From Phycisphaerae bacterium (lineage in GTDB: Bacteria; Planctomycetota; Phycisphaerae; Phycisphaerales; SM1A02), in the NCBI GenBank assembly GCA_002709295.1, contig PAQL01000012.1, forward strand, positions 137,032-171,716: a stretch of DNA of 34,685 nucleotides. Direction: 5' to 3'. Within the stretch, counting starts at the first letter, position 1; each line of letters opens with the position of its first letter. The position numbers and the translations under genes are program-made. Positions 9,902-18,145 of this stretch are shown piece after piece. Below the pieces are notes generated by a model. The model saw nothing but the letters and a program-made list of their open reading frames with translations. It was not told the DNA's origin and did not search any database.

Positions 9902-10540
9902 TCAGGCGGGGATTCGACGCACCGAGAGCAGCGGATCATGCACCGCCGCCGGAGCACGGCCATCAAGGGCCGATCCCAGATCCCGGGCCAGAAGCTCGGG
10001 TTCCGCGGTCGACCAGACCTGTTGGATGCCGCCGCCCTGGGGATCGATCGGCTCGAGTCGTTCGACGGTGCCTCGGCCGATGGTCCGAAGAAGGCGGAAG
10101 CACCACTCCACGAAACGGGACTCGGTGCGGTCGACGAGGACGTCGATCCAGCCTTCTACATCGGGGTCGGTCGGAAATCCATGCCCGCAACGACGCCATT
10201 CCAGCTCGATCTCGTGAATCAGATCGTCGCTGTCGCTGAGACCGATGCACTCGATGGGGCGAGGAAGCCCCTCGACCACGGCGGCGGCGATGCGGCGATG
10301 CAGTCCGATCAGACGGGCACCGACCGAGCCCTCGAGTCCGGTGAGATCCAGGCGCCCGTCGACCACCTCCGCCAGCCGATGGCTTCCCGAGCATCCCTGC
10401 TCGATCCCGCCCTCGAAATCATCTTCGAACTCATCCTCGAAACCATCCGCGAGCCAGCCGGCCCTCGCCGGGGCCGAAGTGGGGTGGCAGTCGAACACGG
10501 CGGGCAGGCGATCGGTGGGTTCAGCGGGGTGGTGGAGCAT
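9902..10540 (-). CDS. hypothetical 212-residue protein
   Basis: I recognise no family. The frame is supported by codon use like the neighbours: nearly every codon ends in G or C, with ATC, CTC, GAG and GCC favoured. The overlapping plus-strand frame lacks this. The product has no signal peptide or membrane segment and looks soluble. It has an acidic, Phe-containing stretch near residues 34-44 (FEDEFEDDFEGG). A mixed helix/strand region follows (LIGLHRRIAAAVVEGLPRPI; WIDVLVDRTESRFVEWCFRLL). Tryptophans and cysteines are relatively frequent. No Shine-Dalgarno precedes the ATG at 10540, so the true start may be further inside the frame. Confidence 0.72.
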   Translation of the reverse strand: MLHHPAEPTDRLPAVFDCHPTSAPARAGWLADGFEDEFEDDFEGGIEQGCSGSHRLAEVVDGRLDLTGLEGSVGARLIGLHRRIAAAVVEGLPRPIECIGLSDSDDLIHEIELEWRRCGHGFPTDPDVEGWIDVLVDRTESRFVEWCFRLLRTIGRGTVERLEPIDPQGGGIQQVWSTAEPELLARDLGSALDGRAPAAVHDPLLSVRRIPA

Positions 10541-10707
10541 GGGATGAGGTCACGAAGGCTGCGGAGAGGGGCTTGGAGGCCACACGACCTCCTGATGGAG
10601 GAGTGACGCACCCGAACCCGAACACTGACCGAACTCGGTGGAAAAATCCCGAGGAATCCTCCAAAGGCGGGACGTCATCATCGATGTGTCGCCAAACCCC
10701 GGATGCG

Positions 10708-10713
10708 TACAAT
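10708..10713 (+). promoter_or_regulatory. putative -10 box before the 491-residue gene
   Basis: TACAAT (5 of 6 to TATAAT) ends nine bases before the ATG at 10723. There is no Shine-Dalgarno, so the mRNA may have almost no leader. No convincing -35 is seen. Confidence 0.4.
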
Positions 10714-10722
10714 TGTCCACCC

Positions 10723-12198
10723 ATGTACACGATCATTCCGGATCGAAGTCGACCGCTCACCCGCCTTTCAGCCTTCGCCATCGCCCTCGGTGGCGTGCTG
10801 ACGGCCGGCGGTTCCGCGGCTTCCCAGGATGCCGCCGCCCCTGCCCAGCGATTCAAAGCCGCATCCCGGGCCCTGGTCGACTCGACGACCGTCTCCCCAC
10901 TGATCCGCGCCCGAGCGACCGGCCACCTCGCTGCGATGTCGGGTGACGCCACCCGGATCTCGAGCGGCCTTCGCGCCTGTCTTGACGAGCGTTCCAGACT
11001 CGCCTACCTCGACGCGGCCCTCGCCGGTGGATCCCGGTCCTTCGACAGGCTCGATGCCCGGAACCGGGCCCTCGAGATGCTTGCGACCACCGCGCCCGAG
11101 GACCGGGCCCCCAGGATCGAGCGGGAGCTTCGGCGGATCGAGAACGAGCATGCCGAAGGCTCCGTGAACTGGGGCAGCCTGACCACCGCCGACCTGGTGT
11201 GGCGTCCGTTCACATGGTCCCCCGAGTCACCAGTGGATCGCCTGGCCCGCCTCTCGCCCTCCATGAGGAGGACCCTCATCGAACTGGAGGACCCGGGGCC
11301 GCGATCGGAGATCATCGCGGCGGTTCTTGCCGGCATTCCGGTCGAATCGACGGAGGAGAGACGCGAGATCATCCTCGACCTCGATCTCGATGGGGCGGTG
11401 ATGGGCCCGGCCGTGATGAGGGATCTCGCCCGCCGTCGGGCCACCGATGCCATGACCGAGCTGGCCTCTGCCACGCCGGCCGTGCTCTCGGTACCCGCGG
11501 TCCGGATCGCGACCGCGGCATGGATCGCGAGGGATCGACCGGACATGGCCCTCAGGATGATCGGTGGCGAGGACAACATCAGCCGCCTCCCGGGAATCGG
11601 CCAGTCCTTCCTGAGACGGGGCCTGGCGGAGGGCCTTCGTGGGGATCCCGATCCCGAACTCTGGAAGCTCGAGGTCGCACAGATCGGTCAGACCGACGAT
11701 CGACTCGAAGCCATGCTCGCCCTGGCGACCATGCATCCGGATGACGCGGATCCGGCGGAAATCGATCCTGAAAGGACGTTCGAGGAGGTCAAGTCGATGC
11801 GGACCCTCACCCCGGGACGCGTGGCATCGGCCATCGAACAGGATCTCACCGATCGCGACACCGCGATCCAGGCCCTCGCCGATCTGCTGCTGACCGGCCG
11901 CTACGACCTCGCCTTCAGCTTCCTCGCCCCGAACACCACCGAACCCACGCGAAAGGCCGATCACTGGCTTCCGGTCCGGATCGGACTTCTGGGCGAGGCG
12001 CTCGCCGATGCGGATGCCGCACCGGATGCCTGGATCCCCCTGGTCGTCTCGGTCAAGCGACTCGGACGTCTGGACGGCCAGACCGCGGCTCTTCGTGCCA
12101 TCCATGAGAGCTACGACCGGGTGCATGGTGATGCGGATCTTCCGGACGATCTTCGTCGAACCCTCGACGACACCCTGATCGAGATCGCGATTGACTGA
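10723..12198 (+). CDS. exported helical repeat-like protein of unknown function
   Basis: I recognise no family. The 491-residue product starts with a signal peptide (LSAFAIALGGVLTAGGSAASQ) and then is almost wholly helical, with many Leu/Ala/Arg/Asp-rich amphipathic segments such as ALEMLATTAPEDRAPRIERE and AIQALADLLLTGRYDLAFSFL. This resembles HEAT/TPR-type solenoids without a clear repeat consensus. No catalytic motif or metal site is evident, and cysteine is nearly absent. I chose the ATG at 10723 because it gives a clean signal sequence; an upstream ATG at 10684 would cross the -10 box. The gene overlaps rarD by eight bases, so the two are probably co-transcribed. Confidence 0.85.
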   Translation: MYTIIPDRSRPLTRLSAFAIALGGVLTAGGSAASQDAAAPAQRFKAASRALVDSTTVSPLIRARATGHLAAMSGDATRISSGLRACLDERSRLAYLDAALAGGSRSFDRLDARNRALEMLATTAPEDRAPRIERELRRIENEHAEGSVNWGSLTTADLVWRPFTWSPESPVDRLARLSPSMRRTLIELEDPGPRSEIIAAVLAGIPVESTEERREIILDLDLDGAVMGPAVMRDLARRRATDAMTELASATPAVLSVPAVRIATAAWIARDRPDMALRMIGGEDNISRLPGIGQSFLRRGLAEGLRGDPDPELWKLEVAQIGQTDDRLEAMLALATMHPDDADPAEIDPERTFEEVKSMRTLTPGRVASAIEQDLTDRDTAIQALADLLLTGRYDLAFSFLAPNTTEPTRKADHWLPVRIGLLGEALADADAAPDAWIPLVVSVKRLGRLDGQTAALRAIHESYDRVHGDADLPDDLRRTLDDTLIEIAID

Positions 12199-13165
12199 AC
12201 CAGGGAGTTCCTCGAAGTCCGATCGCGAAGCGTCCATCGGGGTCGCACAGGCGATCGGTGCCTACCTCTGGTGGGGATTCGTCACCGGCTTCTACTTCAA
12301 GGCTCTGGACACCGTCTCCTCCTTCGAGCTTCTCGCATGGCGGGTTCTCGCCGGTCTTCCGGTGATGCTCGTGCTGATCGCCCTGCCACCGGGCTTCCGA
12401 CGACTCAAGCCGGCCCTCGCCGACCCGGGAAAGGTCGGGATCCAGGTGATCTCGACCCTTCTGATCGCGGCCAACTGGCTGGTCTTCATCTACGCGGTGG
12501 TCGGCAACCGCCTGGTCGAGGCGAGTCTCGGCTACTACATCAACCCGCTGGTCTCGGTGCTGCTCGGCCGGATCTTCCTCCAGGAACGGCTTCGACCGCT
12601 CCAGAAGATCGCGGTCCTGCTCGCATCGATCGGGGTGGCGATCTTCGCATGGTCGAAGATCGATGATCTCACCGCGGGAATGCTGTCGACTTCCGCCCGG
12701 GACTTCGACTGGCTTCGACTCCCCTGGATCTCGCTGGCGCTGCCGCTGTCCTTCGGATGCTACGGCCTGCTTCGCAAGCGGATGACGGCCGATTCGACGA
12801 CCGGCCTGACCATCGAGATGCTGTTCCTCTTCCCATTCATGGTCGCTCTCCAGATCTGGCTCATGTCCAGCGATCGGTCGAGCTTCATGCAGGGGGATGT
12901 CCGAATCGATGCGCTGCTGATCGCCGGCGGTCTGGTCACCGCCCTTCCTCTGATCCTCTTCGCGGCCGCGGCTCGACGCCTGCGACTGGCCACCCTCGGT
13001 CTGCTCCAGTACCTCGCCCCCACCTGCCAGCTCCTGCTTGCCGTGCTCTGGTTCGGAGAGATGATCGAGCCCCTCGGAGTCGCGGCCTTCGTCTTGATCT
13101 GGATCGCAGTGGGGCTGTACTGCTTCGACCTTCTCCGCGAGAACCGGAATCAACGGGCCGCCTGA
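12191..13165 (+). CDS. rarD: RarD-type EamA/DMT family transporter
   Basis: The 324-residue product is a ten-helix drug/metabolite-transporter superfamily permease of the RarD type, probably an inner-membrane exporter or importer of small metabolites. Family landmarks are GAYLWWGFVTGFYFKAL near the N-terminus, WRVLAG, AANWLVFIYAVV, EASLGYYINPLVSVLLG and LQYLAPTCQLLLAVLWFGE. These are the usual RarD positions for the first half, the NP helix and the LQY motif of helix nine. It overlaps the preceding gene by eight bases. The only start codon that keeps the first helix is TTG at 12191; the next in-frame ATG would delete two helices. The family is clear, but substrates of RarD proteins are not established. 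Confidence 0.92.
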   Translation: MTEPGSSSKSDREASIGVAQAIGAYLWWGFVTGFYFKALDTVSSFELLAWRVLAGLPVMLVLIALPPGFRRLKPALADPGKVGIQVISTLLIAANWLVFIYAVVGNRLVEASLGYYINPLVSVLLGRIFLQERLRPLQKIAVLLASIGVAIFAWSKIDDLTAGMLSTSARDFDWLRLPWISLALPLSFGCYGLLRKRMTADSTTGLTIEMLFLFPFMVALQIWLMSSDRSSFMQGDVRIDALLIAGGLVTALPLILFAAAARRLRLATLGLLQYLAPTCQLLLAVLWFGEMIEPLGVAAFVLIWIAVGLYCFDLLRENRNQRAA

Positions 13166-13195
13166 ACGGACGGAGTCGAACCGGAACCCACGGAG

Positions 13196-15667
13196 TCAGG
13201 GCGCTGCTCGTGGAATCTCGAACGGGAAACCGTCGTACTGCTGCGCATCCTCGGTGGGATCCGCCCAACGCGGCCACGCCTCCAGCAGCAGCGATCCATC
13301 CTCAGGATCGACCTCGACGATTCCATAACCCGGCGAGAGATCGAAGAGGCGCCTCGGTTCCAGCCTCCGGTCCTCGGGATTGGTCACCACGAACACCGTG
13401 ACGAGGTTTCCGAAACCGTCCTCGAAATCACCGGCGTACCGAGGAGCGCCCTCCCACGGATTCCCTCCGCGTTCGACGGGCATCCAGCGTCTGGGCCAGG
13501 TGTTGGCGACCGCGGGCGGGGTGAAGGCGAAGCTCCCGTCGCGATGTTCGTCGATGCCGTACTGGACGAGGGATCCGAGATGCTGGTCACCGCAGAGATG
13601 AAGCGCGTCGGCCTCCGCGAGGGACCTGACGGCACGAGTCCTCGCGGTCTGCGGCCAGCCTCCGGAATCGGTGTCCGCGGCGGGCTCGTCGTCCTCCGCG
13701 TACTCCCCGGCCTTGTGAATCGTGAGACGGGGAACCACCCCGTCGTCCCGCCCCGGGGGCAGCGTGGCGACGTTCACCCACGGGGTCTGACTGAGAACGA
13801 TCTTTCGCGGCGACTTCGGATCGCGGTCGCTCGCCCACCCCTCGAGGAATGCCTCCTGCGTGGGGCCGAGGAACTCCGCGCCCTCGACATCGGCGTCGCG
13901 GGGATCGAAGTCGGGGTTCTTGAACCAGCCGTTGCGGACCTTCGCCTCGGGAACCTTGACGGTCGCGGAATCCTTCCACATCCGGTCGGCCACGATCGCG
14001 AAGTCGACGGGGCCGTACCTCAACCGGGTGGTGTAGGGATCGATCCCCTGGCCGATCGGACCCGGAACCATACATTCGGGAAGATTCCCGACCTGTGTCC
14101 GATGGACCGCGTTGACCATGTCCGCGGAGAGCTTGTAGCCACCGGCATCCTGCTGGGTCATGCCGTCACGGGCCTTGGCGAGGATCCCGCCCGCTCCCCA
14201 GATGTTTCCGTGATAGACGTCATGGTCGTCGGGGATGATCACGCTCGGACGATCACGAACCAGCTCACCGAAGCTCCGCAGCCATCGCTGGTACTTGGTG
14301 TGATAGTCAAGCACGATCCGTGAACGATCGACGGGCGTCACGTCCCCTTCGTAGATCTGGTCTCCCGCGAAGAAGTAGAAGTCGGGGCGATGAACATCGA
14401 CCCGCTCCACGAGATCCTCGTGGGGATACCAGACTCCCTGTCGATTCCAGGCCTTGTGAGCAGTCACGTTCTTGACGCAGTTCAGGCTTGCGATCCGCAG
14501 CGGGCGGTCCTCCGGAGGATCGTGCAGTTCGCCGATCCACTTGAAGGGACGGCCGTTGCATTCACCTCTGACCCGGAACCGACGTCCCATGTGCTCGTCG
14601 ACGTCGGGAACCGCATATCGAACCGTGAAACTGCCGTCTTCGAGCACCTCGCTCGCGACCGGCCGCCACGCGCCGTCCCGCGTCTCCAGCTCCAGCGCAA
14701 CCTCCCCCAGATCCTCGGCCTCCAGCGGCGGGAACAGGGCGGTGAGCCGAAGAGCATGCATTCCATCATCGTTGCGATCGAGGGTGTAGGTCGTCGCAAG
14801 GACCGGGCCCCAGGAGAGGTCCTCGTCGTCGATCCAGGCATCGAGATCCGAGGATCGGATCGACATTCCTTCGAATTCCCAGCCGAGCCGGGGCTTGCGC
14901 ACCCCTCGATGCCCGACGAGGGCGAGCCCGCCATCGATCCGTTCCCGGGGCAGGTCCTTGACGACCGCGACTCCATGAATGAGATCACCCCCGCCCAGTT
15001 CGAGTCGAAGATCGAATCGATCACCCTTCCTCGGCGTGATGGTCACCGAGACCGTCACCGGCCCGGTGGTCATGCCGCCGTTGGCCAGCTGCACCTGCGA
15101 GCCCTCGACACTCCGGAGCGACTCCAGGGTCGTGTCGCGGGGGAGCGTCCAACTGAAGCCCCCCTGCTTCTCGGTCGAGAAGTCGATGATCCTCGGCGCC
15201 CGCTCGCCGTCCATGACGCACAGCATTCCTCCGTCGGGCGCCGGCACCTGCTGGACCATCGCGGTGAGTCGCGGATCGACTTCCGAACCACCGGCACCGA
15301 GGAGGATCCCGGCGAAGGCGTCGGCCTCGAGTGGAGCATCGCCCCAGGGCCGCACCGTGGTACGGATCACGATGGGCGCGGAAGGCGCATCGGGATCCAG
15401 TCGGAACTCGAGAGCATGAGCGGTCCGCACCGGAAGCCGGGCGTCGTCGTTCACCAGTCGGCCCTCGAGAATCCGCCAGTCCTGCAGACGGGAAGGCTGC
15501 CACCCTGCTCCGATCCAGCGGCGGTCCTCCTCCGCGTCGACCTGTACGAAGCGTTCCACCTCGTCCTGCCCGATCGGAGCGGCGAGAGCCTCGGGAACGG
15601 CGAAGCCGAGAAGCACCACGAGAAGGGCGGGGACGGTATCGAACGTGAAACGCCGGGGTCTGGACAT
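13196..15667 (-). CDS. secreted PhoD-like metallophosphatase
   Basis: The 823-residue product has a signal peptide (about residues 1-29, ending PEALAA), a beta-rich N-terminal half, and a C-terminal PhoD-like metallophosphatase from about residue 390. PhoD enzymes are calcium/iron phosphomonoesterases or phosphodiesterases acting outside the cytoplasm. The metal-ligand motifs are AGDQIY (Asp436), PDDHDVYHGN (Asp480, Asp481, His482, Asp483) and GDQHLGS (Asp694, His696). The N-terminal region, about residues 30-380, contains repeated strands and probably one or two jelly-roll or Ig-like domains of unknown role. The frame extends to 16708, but the signal peptide and an AAGGA Shine-Dalgarno 8 bases upstream fix the start at 15667. 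It is divergent from the ThuA gene across 84 bases. No Tat twin-arginine is seen, although PhoD proteins often use Tat. Confidence 0.92.
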   Translation of the reverse strand: MSRPRRFTFDTVPALLVVLLGFAVPEALAAPIGQDEVERFVQVDAEEDRRWIGAGWQPSRLQDWRILEGRLVNDDARLPVRTAHALEFRLDPDAPSAPIVIRTTVRPWGDAPLEADAFAGILLGAGGSEVDPRLTAMVQQVPAPDGGMLCVMDGERAPRIIDFSTEKQGGFSWTLPRDTTLESLRSVEGSQVQLANGGMTTGPVTVSVTITPRKGDRFDLRLELGGGDLIHGVAVVKDLPRERIDGGLALVGHRGVRKPRLGWEFEGMSIRSSDLDAWIDDEDLSWGPVLATTYTLDRNDDGMHALRLTALFPPLEAEDLGEVALELETRDGAWRPVASEVLEDGSFTVRYAVPDVDEHMGRRFRVRGECNGRPFKWIGELHDPPEDRPLRIASLNCVKNVTAHKAWNRQGVWYPHEDLVERVDVHRPDFYFFAGDQIYEGDVTPVDRSRIVLDYHTKYQRWLRSFGELVRDRPSVIIPDDHDVYHGNIWGAGGILAKARDGMTQQDAGGYKLSADMVNAVHRTQVGNLPECMVPGPIGQGIDPYTTRLRYGPVDFAIVADRMWKDSATVKVPEAKVRNGWFKNPDFDPRDADVEGAEFLGPTQEAFLEGWASDRDPKSPRKIVLSQTPWVNVATLPPGRDDGVVPRLTIHKAGEYAEDDEPAADTDSGGWPQTARTRAVRSLAEADALHLCGDQHLGSLVQYGIDEHRDGSFAFTPPAVANTWPRRWMPVERGGNPWEGAPRYAGDFEDGFGNLVTVFVVTNPEDRRLEPRRLFDLSPGYGIVEVDPEDGSLLLEAWPRWADPTEDAQQYDGFPFEIPRAAP

Positions 15668-15739
15668 CTGATCTTCCTTGGTTGAGCGGTTTGGAGAAGG
15701 GTATCTGCCGGCGACGAGTGGAGGGAGGTCGGGGCCGAC

Positions 15740-15745
15740 TAAACT
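15740..15745 (+). promoter_or_regulatory. putative -10 box, leaderless ThuA transcript
   Basis: TAAACT (4 of 6 to TATAAT) is followed by exactly six bases and the ATG at 15752. There is no Shine-Dalgarno next to the start, which fits a leaderless mRNA. Confidence 0.3.
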
Positions 15746-15751
15746 GATGCC

Positions 15752-16741
15752 ATGCCGAACCTCCTCTCCATCATCGTGATCCTCATGAGCTCGACGCTCC
15801 AATCGTCTCCCCCGCCCACGGGTGAACCGCCCCTCGTGGTCCTCATCGCAGGCGACGAGGAGTATCGAAGCGAGGAGACGCTGCCGATGCTCGCGTCGAT
15901 CCTTCGCCGCGATCACGGATTCCGGACCCGGATCCTCTTCAGCCTCGACGAGGACGGCCTGGTCGATCCGGAACGACTCGACCACATCCCCGGAACGGAG
16001 ATCCTGGCCGATGCGGATCTCATGATCCTCTTCACCCGGTTCCGTGCTCTTCCCGAGGACCAGGTCCGACCGATCCTTGACTACGCGCGATCGGGCAGGC
16101 CGATCGTGGGATTGCGCACCGCGACCCACGCCTTCCGCTACCCGGGCGACCACCCGCGAGCCGATGCCCTCAACGACGACTGGCCGCAGGAGGTGCTCGG
16201 CCAGCGATGGATCACCCATCACGGCCACTTCGACGAGGGAAGCGCTCCGCTCACCGCGGTGACGCCCCTCGAGACCGATCATCCGACGATGAGAGGGGTC
16301 GGCCCGTTCGACGCATTCTCCTGGCTCTACCACGTCGATGGAGGCGGTGACTCGCTGCCCGACTCGGCGACCCACCTCGCCATGGGACGGGCGATCAAGT
16401 CGGGACATGGCGACTCCTCGCGCTTCCCCCGCAGCAATCCTGTCACCTGGGCGATCGAACGCACCGACGAAGGACTTCCCAACCGAGTGTTCTTCACCAC
16501 CCTGGGACATCCCTACGACTTCCGGTCCGAGGATGCTCGACGAATGCTGGTGCAGGGCGTGCTGTGGTCGCTCGGAAAGGAGAAGTCGATTCCCGAGCAG
16601 GGGCTTCCGGTCGCCGCCCCCGCGGGATGGAAGCCCACCAACGCCGGCTTCGGAGGCCATCGCCGCGGCCGAACCACGGACGCCGCCATCGCGGAGCCGG
16701 ACACGCACCCGCTGCCGTCAGAGGCCTCCGGACGACCATGA
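15752..16741 (+). CDS. exported ThuA-like domain protein
   Basis: The 329-residue product carries a ThuA domain, a class I glutamine amidotransferase-like fold often found in planctomycete sugar-related loci. After a hydrophobic N-terminus (LLSIIVILMSS) come VVLIAGDEEYRSEETLPML near residue 29, then ILFTRFRALPEDQ, RPIVGLRTATHAFRYP near residue 114, TPLETDHPTMRGV, and NRVFFTTLGHPYDF near residue 248 with the final helix VQGVLWSLG. These are the standard ThuA landmarks. The usual glutamine-amidotransferase nucleophile Cys is not evident: the LRTATHAF position holds Thr and His. Its biochemical role is unknown; related proteins are annotated as trehalose-utilisation proteins. It is divergent from the PhoD gene. 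Confidence 0.9.
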   Translation: MPNLLSIIVILMSSTLQSSPPPTGEPPLVVLIAGDEEYRSEETLPMLASILRRDHGFRTRILFSLDEDGLVDPERLDHIPGTEILADADLMILFTRFRALPEDQVRPILDYARSGRPIVGLRTATHAFRYPGDHPRADALNDDWPQEVLGQRWITHHGHFDEGSAPLTAVTPLETDHPTMRGVGPFDAFSWLYHVDGGGDSLPDSATHLAMGRAIKSGHGDSSRFPRSNPVTWAIERTDEGLPNRVFFTTLGHPYDFRSEDARRMLVQGVLWSLGKEKSIPEQGLPVAAPAGWKPTNAGFGGHRRGRTTDAAIAEPDTHPLPSEASGRP

Positions 16742-16769
16742 TCGAAGACCCTGATTCCCGGATCGAGAA

Positions 16770-16797
16770 TTGACTGCCTTCTCCGATCAGATATCAT
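16770..16797 (+). promoter_or_regulatory. sigma-70-like promoter of the prepilin-like gene
   Basis: TTGACT (16770-16775, 5 of 6 to TTGACA) and TATCAT (16792-16797, 5 of 6 to TATAAT) are separated by 16 bases. This is the best promoter match in the window. Transcription would start near 16804, giving a leader of about 88 bases. Confidence 0.65.
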
Positions 16798-16819
16798 CGT
16801 TTTCTGGAAAGCACTTCGA

Positions 16820-16859
16820 TCGAACCTTCGGTTCGACGCGTCTCACCCGTGGGTGAGAC
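16820..16859 (+). promoter_or_regulatory. tandem hairpins in the leader of the prepilin-like gene
   Basis: Two dyads lie between the predicted transcript start and the ATG at 16892. The first (16820-16836) pairs TCGAACC with GGTTCGA around TTC. The second (16840-16859) pairs GTCTCACCC with GGGTGAGAC around GT. They could be RNA hairpins in the leader or DNA operator sites. An AGGGAG Shine-Dalgarno follows at about 16878-16883. Confidence 0.5.
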
Positions 16860-16891
16860 CTCTCTCGAGTGCACCTGAGGGAGTCCCCCGG

Positions 16892-17686
16892 ATGACCAGG
16901 AGCCCATCGAAGCGACCGAAGCGGCACGGTTTCAGTCTCGTGGAACTTCTCGTGGTGATCGGAGTGATCGCCCTTCTGATCTCCCTGGTCGTCTACAGCG
17001 CCGGCACCCTCCAGAAGACGTCTCGCGGACTGACCTGCCTCTCGAACCAGCGGCAGCTCATGGTGGCATGGGACGGCTACGCCACCGACAACTCCGGTCG
17101 CTACGTCGCACCGGACACCAACCGGCATGAGTGGGACTGGGTCAGATCCGTCGGTACCAACCTCGGACCCGGGAACACCGAACGCGAGAGCGCGATCACC
17201 GAGGGCAGCTTCTGGACCTACGTCGGAGACCTTCGTCTCTACCGATCGCCGCTGTCTCAATCCGAGAACATCAGGACCTATTCCCTCAGTGCCTTCTTCA
17301 GCGACGGCGAGGGATCCGATTACTGGGGAGGCCCCCCCTCCTGGCAGATCGCGACCCGAAGCCGGATCCCGAAGCCGAGCGAGACGATCAGCGTCGTCGC
17401 CGAATTCGATCATCGTGGACACAACATCAACGGCTGGGGCATCAGTCCGTACGGCCCCGACTGGATCGACAAGCTGATGATCTGGGACACCGGCTACTTC
17501 AACTTCGCCTTCGCGGACGGCCACGTCGAGCGGTACAAGTGGGCGGGCGAGAGCTACACCGACAGCGATCCGATCGAGGTGGCGTTCATGCGGCCCCAGA
17601 CCAACGTCTACTATCCGGGGCCGGACTGGGACTGGGTCTCGAAGAGACTCTTCCCCGGCAGCCGGGCCCTGTACGGAGGCTGGTGA
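16892..17686 (+). CDS. prepilin-type protein with degenerate H-X9-DG motif
   Basis: The 264-residue product has a type IV prepilin leader: basic MTRSPSKRPKRHG, cleavage before Phe14, the conserved Glu at mature position 5 (FSLVELL), and a hydrophobic helix to about residue 37. The body resembles the planctomycete H-X9-DG prepilin-associated group, ending in NFAFADGHVERYKW. The residue ten places before the Asp is Asp instead of His, so the motif is degenerate. These proteins are probably assembled by a type II/IV-pilus-like machine, but their function is unknown and no assembly genes are nearby. The start at 16892 has AGGGAG 8 bases upstream; an in-frame start at 16853 would lie in the hairpin region. 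The GTGA overlap joins it to the following lipoprotein gene. Confidence 0.9.
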   Translation: MTRSPSKRPKRHGFSLVELLVVIGVIALLISLVVYSAGTLQKTSRGLTCLSNQRQLMVAWDGYATDNSGRYVAPDTNRHEWDWVRSVGTNLGPGNTERESAITEGSFWTYVGDLRLYRSPLSQSENIRTYSLSAFFSDGEGSDYWGGPPSWQIATRSRIPKPSETISVVAEFDHRGHNINGWGISPYGPDWIDKLMIWDTGYFNFAFADGHVERYKWAGESYTDSDPIEVAFMRPQTNVYYPGPDWDWVSKRLFPGSRALYGGW

Positions 17687-18090
17687 TCCGACCTCGGCCG
17701 ACGATCCTGCTCGCCACGATGATCCTCACGATCCAGGGCTGTGGAGCCTCCGAGACGCCGGAGACCGATCGCGAGCCCGCAGGTCCCCGTTCACGGGGGC
17801 CCCAGGTCGACATGGAGGCGATGCTCGAGGACCCGAAGGTCGCCGCCTTCGGGAACGAGGCCGCGGGATATCGCGAGCTCATGTCCGAGCTTCGAACCCT
17901 CGATGCACTGATGGTCGAGTCCGGTCTTTCCGAGGCCGAGCGTGAACGTTGGAACGAGCTCGAGCGACAGGCGACCCTCGAACGCAATCGGCTGAACTCC
18001 ATGATCTACGCCGCGGACGTCGACTCCGATCAACGAGCCGCGATGTGGTGGTTGATGCAGCCCGAATCCGCGAATCCCGCCGACGGCTGA
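17683..18090 (+). CDS. small lipoprotein coupled to the prepilin-like gene
   Basis: The 135-residue product begins at GTG, which shares GTGA with the prepilin-like stop codon. The signal ILLATMILTIQGC predicts lipidation at Cys20. The mature part is short, with an extended charged segment and then a helical, possibly coiled-coil region (AAGYRELMSELRTLDALMVE; AERERWNELERQATLERNRL). I recognise no family. The four-base overlap suggests translational coupling and a joint function with the prepilin-like protein, for example as an outer-membrane or inner-membrane anchored partner; that is inference. A longer frame in the same phase starts at 17131, but it overlaps the prepilin-like gene almost completely and loses the signal. 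Confidence 0.8.
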   Translation: MIRPRPTILLATMILTIQGCGASETPETDREPAGPRSRGPQVDMEAMLEDPKVAAFGNEAAGYRELMSELRTLDALMVESGLSEAERERWNELERQATLERNRLNSMIYAADVDSDQRAAMWWLMQPESANPADG

Positions 18091-18133
18091 ACCGGTCACC
18101 GAGGTCCGCTGGCTCCGACCCCCGAGCTCAGGT

Positions 18134-18139
18134 TACATT
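18134..18139 (+). promoter_or_regulatory. putative -10 box, leaderless lipoprotein transcript
   Basis: TACATT (4 of 6 to TATAAT) is followed by six bases and the ATG at 18146. No Shine-Dalgarno is present. No -35 is evident. Confidence 0.3.
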
Positions 18140-18145
18140 CGTGGC

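Noticed and set aside
9938-10606. A 222-codon plus-strand frame opposite the 212-residue gene.
   Set aside because: Codon use is poorer and less biased to G/C at the third position than on the minus strand, though neither frame has a recognised domain.
12053-13153. A 366-codon minus-strand frame opposite rarD.
   Set aside because: It yields a charged, low-complexity protein rich in Glu, Arg and Gln, the usual shadow of a hydrophobic transporter gene.
15668-16708. N-terminal extension of the PhoD frame to 16708.
   Set aside because: It is antisense to the ThuA gene. The signal peptide and Shine-Dalgarno at 15667 define the true start.
16820-16836. Resemblance of the first leader hairpin to a tRNA T arm (GGTTCGA).
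   Set aside because: Only seven bases match and no other tRNA arms surround it; a simple dyad explains it better.
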